A stretch of DNA of 5,694 nucleotides from an uncultured Oscillospiraceae bacterium (GTDB taxonomy: Bacteria; Bacillota; Clostridia; Oscillospirales; Acutalibacteraceae): NCBI GenBank assembly GCA_900546735.1, contig URDW01000129.1, positions 1 through 5,694 on the forward strand, in the 5' to 3' direction. Below the pieces are notes generated by a model. The model saw only the letters and a list, made by a program, of their open reading frames with translations, had not been told where the DNA came from and made no database searches. A program made the position numbers and the translations under genes. Below are positions 1 to 5,667 of the stretch, piece by piece. Positions within the stretch are counted from its first letter, which is position 1, and each line of letters begins with the position of its first letter.

Positions 1-48
1 CGAGATCGCTCAGTGTCTCGTGGGCTCGGAGATGTGTATAAGAGACAG
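1..48 (+). other. Illumina P7 / Nextera Read 2 adapter (not genomic)
   Basis: Positions 15-48 match the 34-nt Nextera Read 2 transposase adapter, ending in the 19-bp Tn5 mosaic end at 30-48 (AGATGTGTATAAGAGACAG). Positions 1-6 (CGAGAT) are the tail of the P7 flow-cell sequence. Positions 7-14 (CGCTCAGT) fall exactly in the 8-base i7 index slot, reading ACTGAGCG in index orientation. Genomic sequence therefore starts at 49. The tepA reading frame is still open at this junction, as expected for a random tagmentation cut. This is library DNA left in the assembly or read. Confidence 0.98.
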
Positions 49-364
49 GTACGAGCGAAGCACTTGGCGTGCGCATGGTGGCCAAAAGCTCTGCAATGGC
101 AAGGCCCGCCTCCACATCGCCGCCGACGGTGTTCAAAATGATCAGCAAACCGTCGATTTCTTTGCTTTCCTCAATCGCAACTAGCTGAGGGATGACATGC
201 TCATATTTGGTTGTTTTATTTTGGCTGGGCAAAATATAGTGCCCTTCGATCTGGCCGATAATGGTCAGACAGTGAATAAACCTGCCGTTTTTGGAGATGG
301 TGATGGAGCCGTTTTCAGGCTGCGCGGTCACTTCCTCCTGCACTTCCTGCTGTGTTTCAGACAA
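49..364 (-). CDS. tepA: Translocation-enhancing protein TepA, ClpP-like serine protease family (N-terminal 105 residues, 3' end cut off)
   Basis: The reverse strand encodes 105 residues before the adapter junction. The stretch around residues 36-56 ([20 protein letters not shown]) and that around 56-90 ([13 protein letters not shown], then [20 protein letters not shown]) match the cytoplasmic ClpP-fold family of Bacillus TepA (YmfB). [15 protein letters not shown] is the family's glycine-rich oxyanion-side motif. The catalytic serine (GHSIG-type motif) would lie just past the cut, so activity cannot be judged. TepA is about 245 residues in B. subtilis, so less than half is present. The start is TTG at 364: an in-frame TAA lies upstream with no better start between, and GGGAGGGA sits 6 bases before it. 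The ATG at 380 is in another frame and stops within eight codons. The family is linked to protein export and sporulation-era proteolysis, with the exact substrate unclear. The gene is transcribed divergently from the aconitase operon. Confidence 0.88.
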
Positions 365-370
365 CTGCGA

Positions 371-378
371 TCCCTCCC
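371..378 (-). promoter_or_regulatory. Shine-Dalgarno site that fixes the TTG start of tepA
   Basis: On the minus strand this reads GGGAGGGA, six bases before TTG at 364-362. It decides the start codon. The only nearby ATG (380-378) overlaps the Shine-Dalgarno itself and leads to an early TGA in a different frame. Confidence 0.75.
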
Positions 379-424
379 ATAGGAACTGCTTTTAGTATGC
401 CCAAAACAACAGGATATACCCAGT

Positions 425-453
425 ATTTTAGCATAAAAGGCGGTTCAATTCAA
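425..453 (-). promoter_or_regulatory. Predicted sigma-A promoter for tepA
   Basis: On the minus strand, TTGAAT (453-448) is followed after 17 bases by TAAAAT (430-425). A TGC just before the -10 box gives an extended -10 element. Each box matches 5 of 6 consensus bases, at ideal spacing. Transcription would start near 418, leaving a leader of about 54 bases before the TTG codon. Prediction by eye only. Confidence 0.6.
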
Positions 454-458
454 CCTCA

Positions 459-486
459 TGTTCAAAATCTTAAATTTCGTTGAACA
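459..486. promoter_or_regulatory. 7-bp dyad and TTCAA repeats between the divergent promoters
   Basis: TGTTCAA (459-465) and its exact complement TTGAACA (480-486) form an inverted repeat with a 14-base gap, arm centres 21 bases apart. Further TTCAA copies lie at 444-448 and 449-453, the latter inside the tepA -35 box. The dyad is centred near -73 relative to the predicted operon start, a position often used by activators such as LysR-type regulators of citrate-cycle genes. No specific regulator can be named. An AT-rich intergenic region can produce such repeats by chance. Confidence 0.3.
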
Positions 487-499
487 AACATAATTTATT

Positions 500-517
500 T
501 TGTTAGCCGGTTGACAA
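500..517. promoter_or_regulatory. Predicted Rex operator
   Basis: The 18-mer TTGTTAG-CCGG-TTGACAA matches the clostridial Rex consensus TTGTTAA-N4-TTAACAA at 12 of 14 defined positions. Its four-base centre is itself palindromic. The right half-site coincides with the -35 hexamer TTGACA (511-516), so bound Rex would block RNA polymerase. Rex is encoded third in the operon read from this promoter, giving a direct autoregulatory loop. Caveat: a consensus -35 box followed by A resembles a Rex half-site by nature, so the independent evidence is the left half and the exact 7-4-7 spacing. Confidence 0.72.
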
Positions 518-539
518 TATTCTATGATTATTATAAAAT
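511..539 (+). promoter_or_regulatory. Sigma-A promoter of the acn-icd-rex operon
   Basis: A perfect -35 box TTGACA (511-516) is followed, after 17 bases, by TAAAAT (534-539), 5 of 6 to the -10 consensus. TATAAA at 532-537 is an alternative with a poorer 15-base spacer. The start would fall near 546, giving a leader of about 56 bases with AGGAGG at 587-592, nine bases before the aconitase ATG. It is the only convincing plus-strand promoter ahead of the four tightly packed genes. Confidence 0.78.
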
Positions 540-601
540 AAGTTCGTTAAATTTATATACATCTTAAAAGAGAAAAGAACGAAGTCAGGAGGAAACAGAA
601 A

Positions 602-2542
602 ATGGGACTTACGCTTGCACAAAAGCTGATCCAGTCGCACCTGGTCGAGGGTGAAATGATCCCCGGCACCGAAATCGGGCTGAAGATCGACCAGACCCTT
701 ACGCAGGACGCGACCGGTACAATGGCTTACCTTGAATTTGAGGCAATGGGCGTGGACCGTGTCAAAACTGAAAGATCGGTCGCCTACATTGACCACAACA
801 CACTGCAGACCGGCTTTGAAAACGCCGACGACCACCGTTTTATTCAGACGGTGACCAAAAAGCACGGCATTTACTTCAGCCGGCCGGGCAACGGCATCTG
901 CCACCAGGTGCACCTGGAACGCTTCGGCATTCCGGGCAAAACGCTGATCGGCTCCGACAGCCATACGCCGACCGGCGGCGGTATCGGCATGCTGGCCATG
1001 GGCGCCGGCGGTCTGGACGTGGCCGTGGCCATGGGCGGCGGCACCTACTACATTCCGATGCCGAAAATGACCAGGATCAACCTGACCGGCAAACTGCAGC
1101 CGTGGGTGTCGGCCAAAGACGTGATTTTAGAAGTGCTCCGGCGCATGACCGTGAAAGGCGGCGTGGGCAAGATCATTGAATACGGCGGCGAAGGCGTAAA
1201 AACGCTGAGCGTGCCGGAACGCGCCACCATTACCAACATGGGTGCCGAGCTTGGCGCCACCACGTCCATCTTCCCGTCTGACGAGATCACGCGTGCATTT
1301 TTGAAAGCACAGGGCCGTGAAGACGACTGGACCGAGATCCAGCCCGACGCAGACGCCGAATATGACGAGGTCATCGACATCAACTTAAGCGAACTTGAGC
1401 CGCTGGCCGCTATGCCGCACATGCCCGACCGCGTGAAAAAGGTCAAAGAGATCGGCAAGATCAAGATCGACCAGGTCGCGATCGGTTCGTGCACCAACTC
1501 CTCTTATACCGACATGATGAAAGTTGCGGCCATCTTAAAAGGCAAGACCGTGTGCCCCAGCGTTTCACTTTGCATTGCGCCCGGCTCCAAGCAGGTGCTC
1601 AACATGCTGGCATTAAACGGCGGCCTGTCCGACATGATCAGCGCCGGCGCCAGGATCCTGGAATCTGCCTGCGGGCCGTGCATCGGCATGGGTCAGTCGC
1701 CGAACAGCGCCGGCATTTCGCTGCGCACGTTCAACCGCAACTTTGAGGGCCGCAGCGGCACAAAAGACGCCGGCATCTACCTGGTGTCGCCGGAAGTGGC
1801 CGCCGCCTCTGCGCTGACCGGCTACCTGACCGACCCGAGGGAGCTTGGCGAAGCGCCGCACATTGTAATGCCCGAGCGTTTCATTGTAAACGACAACATG
1901 ATCGAGCCGCCGGCCACGCCGGAAGAGGCAAAGGACGTGGAAGTGCTGCGCGGGCCGAACATCAAGCCCTTCCCGAAAACGCAGCCGCTGCCGGAGGAGA
2001 TCACAGCCAAGGCCGTTTTGAAAGTCGGCGACAACATCACGACCGACCACATTATGCCGGCCGGTGCAAAGATCCTGCCCTACCGTTCCAACATTCCTTA
2101 CCTTTCCAAATTCTGTTTTGCCGTGTGCGACGAGACGTTTTCCGAGCGCTGCAAAGCCGAGGGCAAAGGCTTTGTCATTGGCGGTTCCAACTACGGCCAG
2201 GGTTCCAGCCGTGAGCACGCGGCGCTGGTGCCGCTCTACCTGGGCGTTAAGGCCGTGATCACCAAGAGCTTTGCCCGTATCCATGTGGCAAACCTGATCA
2301 ACGCCGGCATTCTGCCGTTTACCTTTGCCGATGAAGCCGACTACGACAAGATCGACCAGATGGATGAGCTGTCGCTGCCGAACATCCGCGAAAAAATCGC
2401 AAACGGCGAAACGGTAACGCTCAAGAACCTGACAAAAGACGAGGAATATGCACTTGAAGCCAACTTCTCGCAGCGCCAGAAAGACATTTTACTGGCCGGC
2501 GGCCTGCTGGATTACACCCGCGAGCTGCATAAAGACGCATAA
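602..2542 (+). CDS. acn: Aconitate hydratase (aconitase)
   Basis: Interconverts citrate and isocitrate via cis-aconitate in the cytoplasm, using a [4Fe-4S] cluster. The 646-residue protein belongs to the shorter bacterial branch (about 640-650 residues, often called Aquifex-type) and not the ~900-residue AcnA. Visible motifs in order: YIDHNTLQ (62-69), SDSHTPTGGG (118-127), the first cluster cysteine in GSCTNSSYTD (Cys297), the other two in ESACGPCIGMGQ (Cys357, Cys360), and NRNFEGRSG (378-386). These precede a C-terminal swivelling domain with TTDHIMPAG (480-488) and the substrate-binding GSNYGQGSSREHAA (528-541). All key residues are present, so it should be active. The ATG at 602 follows AGGAGG at 587-592. 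It leads the operon and supplies isocitrate to the next gene's enzyme. Its oxygen-labile cluster suits an anaerobe. A related hydro-lyase (homoaconitase or isopropylmalate isomerase) is less likely, because those usually have separate subunits and here isocitrate dehydrogenase follows. Confidence 0.95.
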   Translation: MGLTLAQKLIQSHLVEGEMIPGTEIGLKIDQTLTQDATGTMAYLEFEAMGVDRVKTERSVAYIDHNTLQTGFENADDHRFIQTVTKKHGIYFSRPGNGICHQVHLERFGIPGKTLIGSDSHTPTGGGIGMLAMGAGGLDVAVAMGGGTYYIPMPKMTRINLTGKLQPWVSAKDVILEVLRRMTVKGGVGKIIEYGGEGVKTLSVPERATITNMGAELGATTSIFPSDEITRAFLKAQGREDDWTEIQPDADAEYDEVIDINLSELEPLAAMPHMPDRVKKVKEIGKIKIDQVAIGSCTNSSYTDMMKVAAILKGKTVCPSVSLCIAPGSKQVLNMLALNGGLSDMISAGARILESACGPCIGMGQSPNSAGISLRTFNRNFEGRSGTKDAGIYLVSPEVAAASALTGYLTDPRELGEAPHIVMPERFIVNDNMIEPPATPEEAKDVEVLRGPNIKPFPKTQPLPEEITAKAVLKVGDNITTDHIMPAGAKILPYRSNIPYLSKFCFAVCDETFSERCKAEGKGFVIGGSNYGQGSSREHAALVPLYLGVKAVITKSFARIHVANLINAGILPFTFADEADYDKIDQMDELSLPNIREKIANGETVTLKNLTKDEEYALEANFSQRQKDILLAGGLLDYTRELHKDA

Positions 2543-2569
2543 AGTTACATACATAAAAGGAGTAAGGAC

Positions 2570-3745
2570 ATGACTGTAGAAGAAAAAGCCATTGAAGAGG
2601 CCGTTGAAAAATTCAGAGGCCTGATGACTGCGCAGCTTGCGCGTGCCAAAAAAATTAAAGAAGACAACGCTTTTACCGATTTTCAGGCGCTCGACACCAT
2701 TGTGATCGGCATCTGCGGCGGCGACGGCATCGGCCCGATCATCACGAAAGAGAGCGAACGCGTGCTGGCCTTTTTGCTGAAGGACGAAGTCGCCCGCGGC
2801 AAAGTGCAGTTTAAAGAGATCGACGGCCTGACGATCGAGAACCGCGCCGCCTGCAACAAAGCCATTCCGGACGATGTGCTGGAAGAGCTCAAACAGTGCA
2901 ACGTGATCCTGAAAGGCCCGACCACCACACCGCGCGCCGGCGACCCGTGGCCGAACGTGGAATCGGCCAACGTGGCCATGCGTAAAGAGCTGGACCTGTT
3001 TGCCAACATGCGCCCCGTCAAAGTGCCCGAGGAAGGCATTGACTGGACCTTTTTCCGTGAAAACACCGAGGGCGGCTATGCTGTTGGTTCGCACGGCGTG
3101 AACATTACCGACGACCTGGCAGTGGACTTCACTGTGGCCACGCAGGAGGGCTGCGAGCGCATTGCCCGCCTGGCTTTCGACTACGCCAGACGCAACCACA
3201 AGGAAAAAGTTTCCATCATCACAAAAGCCAACATCATCAAAACGACCGACGGCAAATTCCTGAAAACGGCGCAGAAGATCGCCGAGGAATACCCCGAGAT
3301 CGCCGTGGACGACTGGTATGTGGACATTACGACCGCAAAGCTGATCGACCCCAAGCGCAGAAGAGACTTTAAGGTGTTCGTGCTGCCGAACCTTTACGGC
3401 GACATCATCACCGACGAGGCGGCTGAGTTCCAGGGCGGCGTCGGCACGGCGGGCAGCGCCAACATCGGCAAAAAATACGCCATGTTCGAAGCCATCCACG
3501 GTTCCGCACCGCGCATGATCCAAGAGGGTCGCGGTGACTACGCCGACCCGTGCTCCATGCTGCGTGCCTCCGTCATGCTGCTGTCGCACATCGGCTACCA
3601 GAAAGAGGCCGACGCGCTGGAAAAAGCGCTCGACATCTGCATGTTTGAAGAGAAAAAGCTCACCATCACCGGCCGCGACACCGGCTGCACCTGCAAGGAA
3701 TTCGGCGATTATGTGATGGAGACGATCACCAAAATCACAAAATAA
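2570..3745 (+). CDS. icd: Isocitrate dehydrogenase, isocitrate/isopropylmalate dehydrogenase family
   Basis: Oxidatively decarboxylates isocitrate to 2-oxoglutarate, with NAD+ or NADP+. The 391-residue protein has the beta-decarboxylating dehydrogenase core: GGDGIGPI (50-57), the isocitrate loop ESANVAMRKELDLFANMRP (Ser132, Arg138, Arg148), RENTEGGY (Arg163, Tyr170), catalytic Lys219 in ITKANIIK, and metal ligands Asp278/Asp282 in NLYGDIITDEAA. Residues 1-40 are a charged, probably helical extension before the first Rossmann strand, absent from most family members. The cofactor region reads EAIHGSAPRMIQEGRGDYADP (307-327). It has Arg where NAD enzymes have Asp and is about three residues longer than HGSAPDIAGK-type loops, so cofactor preference is open. 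AAGGAG (2557-2562) lies seven bases before ATG. Following aconitase by 27 bases supports isocitrate over isopropylmalate as substrate. Together the two enzymes feed glutamate synthesis. It is 15 bases ahead of rex. Confidence 0.9.
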   Translation: MTVEEKAIEEAVEKFRGLMTAQLARAKKIKEDNAFTDFQALDTIVIGICGGDGIGPIITKESERVLAFLLKDEVARGKVQFKEIDGLTIENRAACNKAIPDDVLEELKQCNVILKGPTTTPRAGDPWPNVESANVAMRKELDLFANMRPVKVPEEGIDWTFFRENTEGGYAVGSHGVNITDDLAVDFTVATQEGCERIARLAFDYARRNHKEKVSIITKANIIKTTDGKFLKTAQKIAEEYPEIAVDDWYVDITTAKLIDPKRRRDFKVFVLPNLYGDIITDEAAEFQGGVGTAGSANIGKKYAMFEAIHGSAPRMIQEGRGDYADPCSMLRASVMLLSHIGYQKEADALEKALDICMFEEKKLTITGRDTGCTCKEFGDYVMETITKITK

Positions 3746-3760
3746 TTCGGAGTCTTACCC

Positions 3761-4423
3761 ATGAAAAACGAAAAAAAAGAGGAAATATCCATCTCCGTGA
3801 TCAAACGCCTGCCGCGCTACTACCGTTTTTTGCGCAATTTGAAAGAAAACGGTATTGTGCGCATTTCATCCAAAGAGCTGGCAGAAAAAATGGGGCTGAC
3901 GGCTTCGCAGATCCGCCACGACTTCAACTGCTTTGGCGGATTCGGCCAGCAGGGCTACGGCTATAACGTGCCGGAGCTTTACAAAAAGATCGGCAAGATC
4001 CTGTGCGTAGACAAACGCCTGCGCACCGTGCTGATCGGCGCCGGCAACCTGGGCAAAACGGTGGCCGGCAAGCTGTTCGGCCAGGATTCCGGCTTTCAGC
4101 TTTTGGGCATTTTTGACAAGAACGAGGCCGTCTGCGGCAACATGATCAAAGGCATTCCGGTGCGTCACATCAACCAGCTGGAAAACTTCTGCATCGACAA
4201 CGCCGTGGCGGTAGCCGTCATCTGCATTCCGTCGAACGACATGAAAGACCTGACCAACCTGCTTGTGAAAACGGGTATTAAGGCGTTTTGGAATTTCAGC
4301 GACTACGACATTGCCATGAACCACCCCGGCGTACTGGTAGAAAACGTGCACCTGAGCGATTCGCTGATGACACTGGGCTACCTGACCAACACGGCATTTG
4401 GCGACGAGCTTGCGGAGGACTGA
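3761..4423 (+). CDS. rex: Redox-sensing transcriptional repressor Rex
   Basis: A homodimeric DNA-binding protein that senses the NADH/NAD+ ratio. NADH binding releases it from operators and so switches on NADH-consuming fermentation genes. At 220 residues it has the usual family length. The N-terminal winged helix (about 10-80) includes VIKRLPRYYRFLRNL (13-27), the SSKELAEKMGLTASQIRHDF helix pair (36-55), and the recognition wing CFGGFGQQGYGYNV (57-70). The Rossmann domain starts with LIGAGNLGK (91-99, Gly93/95/98). Asp119 in GIFDK (116-120) ends the second strand, where it can bind the NADH adenine ribose and disfavour NADPH. The C-terminal segment WNFSDYDI (177-184) to the end is the domain-swapped helix region. 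The ATG at 3761 has only a modest CGGAG (3748-3752) eight bases ahead, so expression may rest partly on coupling to icd. A matching operator lies at the operon promoter (500-517), indicating autoregulation. Confidence 0.95.
   Translation: MKNEKKEEISISVIKRLPRYYRFLRNLKENGIVRISSKELAEKMGLTASQIRHDFNCFGGFGQQGYGYNVPELYKKIGKILCVDKRLRTVLIGAGNLGKTVAGKLFGQDSGFQLLGIFDKNEAVCGNMIKGIPVRHINQLENFCIDNAVAVAVICIPSNDMKDLTNLLVKTGIKAFWNFSDYDIAMNHPGVLVENVHLSDSLMTLGYLTNTAFGDELAED
4414..4418 (+). promoter_or_regulatory. Shine-Dalgarno inside the end of rex, fixing the start of the next gene
   Basis: GGAGG within the last codons of rex lies seven bases before ATG 4426-4428, which follows the rex stop (4421-4423) by two bases. 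This spacing favours 4426 over the in-frame ATG at 4288. That earlier start would add 46 residues read out of frame through rex (MEFQRLRHCH...), with the composition of a shadow sequence. Confidence 0.8.
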
Positions 4424-4425
4424 CC

Positions 4426-5103
4426 ATGCAGAGAATCAGCCGGTGCGAGGTCATTGACATTATTGATTACAACGACCACGCCGTTGTTTTTGTGGAAAAG
4501 CGGCCGCTTGCCGAAAACCCGGCCAAATACCGCGCAAACTACCTGGTGTACGACTTTGACAAGCAGCAGGTGGAGCAAATCACAAAAAGCGCCTACCTGT
4601 TAAAGAAGTTCGGCCCTGAATTTAATAAGATCAGCGCCCAGGTGCGCAACTTTGTGTCGTGCGACGCGGCCATTCTTTACGACAAGCGCGTGCTGATGAT
4701 CTACCCCAACGGGGAAGCCGGTATTTTTGACCGCGACGGCGAGCTGGGCTGGACCGGCAGTTTCGCCTACCACGAAGAGACCGTCAGCGGCCTTGCGCTG
4801 GAGGGCAAGTACTTTTGGTGCGTCTGCAAAAACGAGAACTGCATCATCCGCTACTCGGCCCAGAACATGAAAGTGGACCTGCGCATCGGCGGCAAAAACG
4901 CCGTGACCTTCCAGGCGCCGGAGCACATCTCCTGTGCGGACGGAGATCTTTACGTTTGCTGCAACACCAACAAGGTCAAGCGCATAGACGGCACCAACTA
5001 CGGCGTGGAGGACTACCTGGAGTCGAAAGAGCATATTTTACGCTTTAAAAAGCACGGCAAAAACGCCATCATCTGCACCCCCTACGGTGCGTATGCGGTG
5101 TAA
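4426..5103 (+). CDS. Conserved-looking protein of unknown function, possible small beta-propeller
   Basis: I do not recognise this 225-residue protein. It has no signal peptide or membrane segment and should be cytoplasmic. The sequence looks all-beta. Units of about 40-55 residues each pair a short hydrophobic strand with a following turn and a second strand, for example FVSCDAAILYDKRVLMIYPNGEAGIFD (76-102), VSGLALEGKYFWCVCKNENCIIRYS (120-144), and ISCADGDLYVCCNTNKVKRID (168-188). The final part, NAIICTPYGAYAV (213-225), could close a ring with the N-terminal strand IDIIDYNDHAVVFVEK (10-25). Four to five blades would fit a five-bladed propeller of this length. Nine cysteines (7, 79, 132, 134, 139, 170, 178, 179, 217) are many for its size. 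CVCKNENC (132-139) recalls a metal or thiol motif without matching a known one. It is separated from rex by two bases, so translation is probably coupled, which hints at a redox-linked role but does not prove one. Confidence 0.85.
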   Translation: MQRISRCEVIDIIDYNDHAVVFVEKRPLAENPAKYRANYLVYDFDKQQVEQITKSAYLLKKFGPEFNKISAQVRNFVSCDAAILYDKRVLMIYPNGEAGIFDRDGELGWTGSFAYHEETVSGLALEGKYFWCVCKNENCIIRYSAQNMKVDLRIGGKNAVTFQAPEHISCADGDLYVCCNTNKVKRIDGTNYGVEDYLESKEHILRFKKHGKNAIICTPYGAYAV

Positions 5104-5114
5104 TACAAAACAAC

Positions 5115-5154
5115 AAAAAAGCAGTCAGAAAGCAAGCTTTCTGACTGCTTTTTT
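5115..5154. terminator. Bidirectional rho-independent terminator
   Basis: A perfect 12-bp stem, GCAGTCAGAAAG (5121-5132) with CTTTCTGACTGC (5137-5148), closes a CAAG loop. It is preceded by six A (5115-5120) and followed by six T (5149-5154). Read on either strand it is a hairpin plus T-tract, so it can end the plus-strand operon 11 bases after its last stop. It can also end the minus-strand lactate dehydrogenase gene seven bases after its stop. Confidence 0.95.
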
Positions 5155-5161
5155 CACTTTA

Positions 5162-5667
5162 TTACAGTTCTGTTTCCGAAACCATTTTGCGCAAAATGGC
5201 GCAGGAGCGGTTGAACTTTTCCTGTTCCTCGGCCGTCAGGTGCATCTCCAAAATCTCGCGCACACCGCCGGCATTGACAACGGCCGGCACGCCGGCGTAA
5301 ATGCCGTGGTTGTCGTACGCGCCGTCCAAATAAGCGCTGACTGAAAAAATGCTGTTTTCCCCGGACAGGATGGCCTGCACCAGGCGCGCCAGCACCATGC
5401 CTATGCCGTAATTGGTGACGCGCTTGGCCTGAATGATCTCATAAGCCGAATTGCGCACCTGCACGGCAATGTCCTCCATGTCCGCCATAACGGCGTCGCC
5501 GTCGCGCGACACGATGTCCTCCAGCGGCTTGACGGAAACCATGGCGTTTGACCACGGCACGAACTCTGAATCACCGTGCTCGCCGATCACATAAGCGTGG
5601 ATATTTTTTGGATTCACGGCAAAATAGGCGCCCATAAGGAACTTTAGCCTTGCACTGTCCAGCGAAG
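5162..5667 (-). CDS. ldh: L-lactate dehydrogenase (C-terminal 167 residues, 5' part cut off)
   Basis: Reduces pyruvate to L-lactate with NADH in the cytoplasm, regenerating NAD+ in fermentation. The frame is open to the adapter junction at 5667, giving 167 residues of a protein usually about 310-320 long. Numbering from the first visible residue, SLDSARLKFL holds the substrate-binding arginine (6; Arg171 in standard numbering). VIGEHGDSEF holds the catalytic histidine (30; His195), exactly 24 residues later as in the family. VTNYGIG (83-89) supplies the substrate-pocket threonine (84). The methionine at 5635 is internal, not a start. The NAD-binding half and the loop that separates lactate from malate dehydrogenase (residue 102) lie outside, so malate dehydrogenase is not fully excluded, but GEHGDSE and the conserved Thr favour lactate. 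The gene converges on the rex operon and shares its terminator. ldh is a frequent Rex target, but its promoter is not in view. Confidence 0.92.

Larger units (their letters stand above)
546..5154 (+). other. Predicted transcription unit: acn, icd, rex, unknown gene, terminator
   Basis: Four plus-strand genes follow one promoter with gaps of 27, 15 and 2 bases and end at one strong hairpin. Each gene has its own Shine-Dalgarno: AGGAGG for acn, AAGGAG for icd, a weaker CGGAG for rex, and GGAGG for the last gene, placed inside the end of rex. No internal promoter or terminator is visible in the gaps, which are too short for one. The unit joins the citrate-to-2-oxoglutarate enzymes with the cell's NADH sensor. 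Confidence 0.8.

Noticed and set aside
470..487. Second Rex operator next to the main one.
   Set aside because: Only one half (TGAACAA, 481-487) resembles the consensus. The other half, TTAAATT, matches two of seven bases.
543..583. Possible leader hairpin or riboswitch in the aconitase 5' leader (TTCGTT at 543-548 with AACGAA at 578-583).
   Set aside because: There are only six pairs across a 29-base AT-rich loop, with no conserved aptamer features or transcription terminator. It is easily explained by chance in a 56-base leader.
2489..3589. Long minus-strand open frame (366 codons) opposite isocitrate dehydrogenase.
   Set aside because: It lies antisense to a clear enzyme gene, has no Shine-Dalgarno or recognisable motif, and is His/Val/Phe-rich in the way expected from the complement of GC-biased codons. 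The same applies to minus-strand frames at 1613-2284, 1048-1497, 3866-4351 and 4600-5034.
3875..3972. Unusual recognition segment in Rex (RHDFNCFGGFGQQGYGYNV instead of the RKDLSYFGEFG form).
   Set aside because: From memory, clostridial Rex proteins commonly carry a CFGGFGQQGYGY-like or NFGGFGQQGYGY-like form, so this is a lineage trait and not a novelty.
4288..4425. Longer start (ATG 4288) for the unknown gene, overlapping rex by 136 bases.
   Set aside because: The added 46 residues are Arg/His/Pro-rich shadow sequence of rex, there is no ribosome binding site before 4288, and ATG 4426 has GGAGG at ideal spacing.
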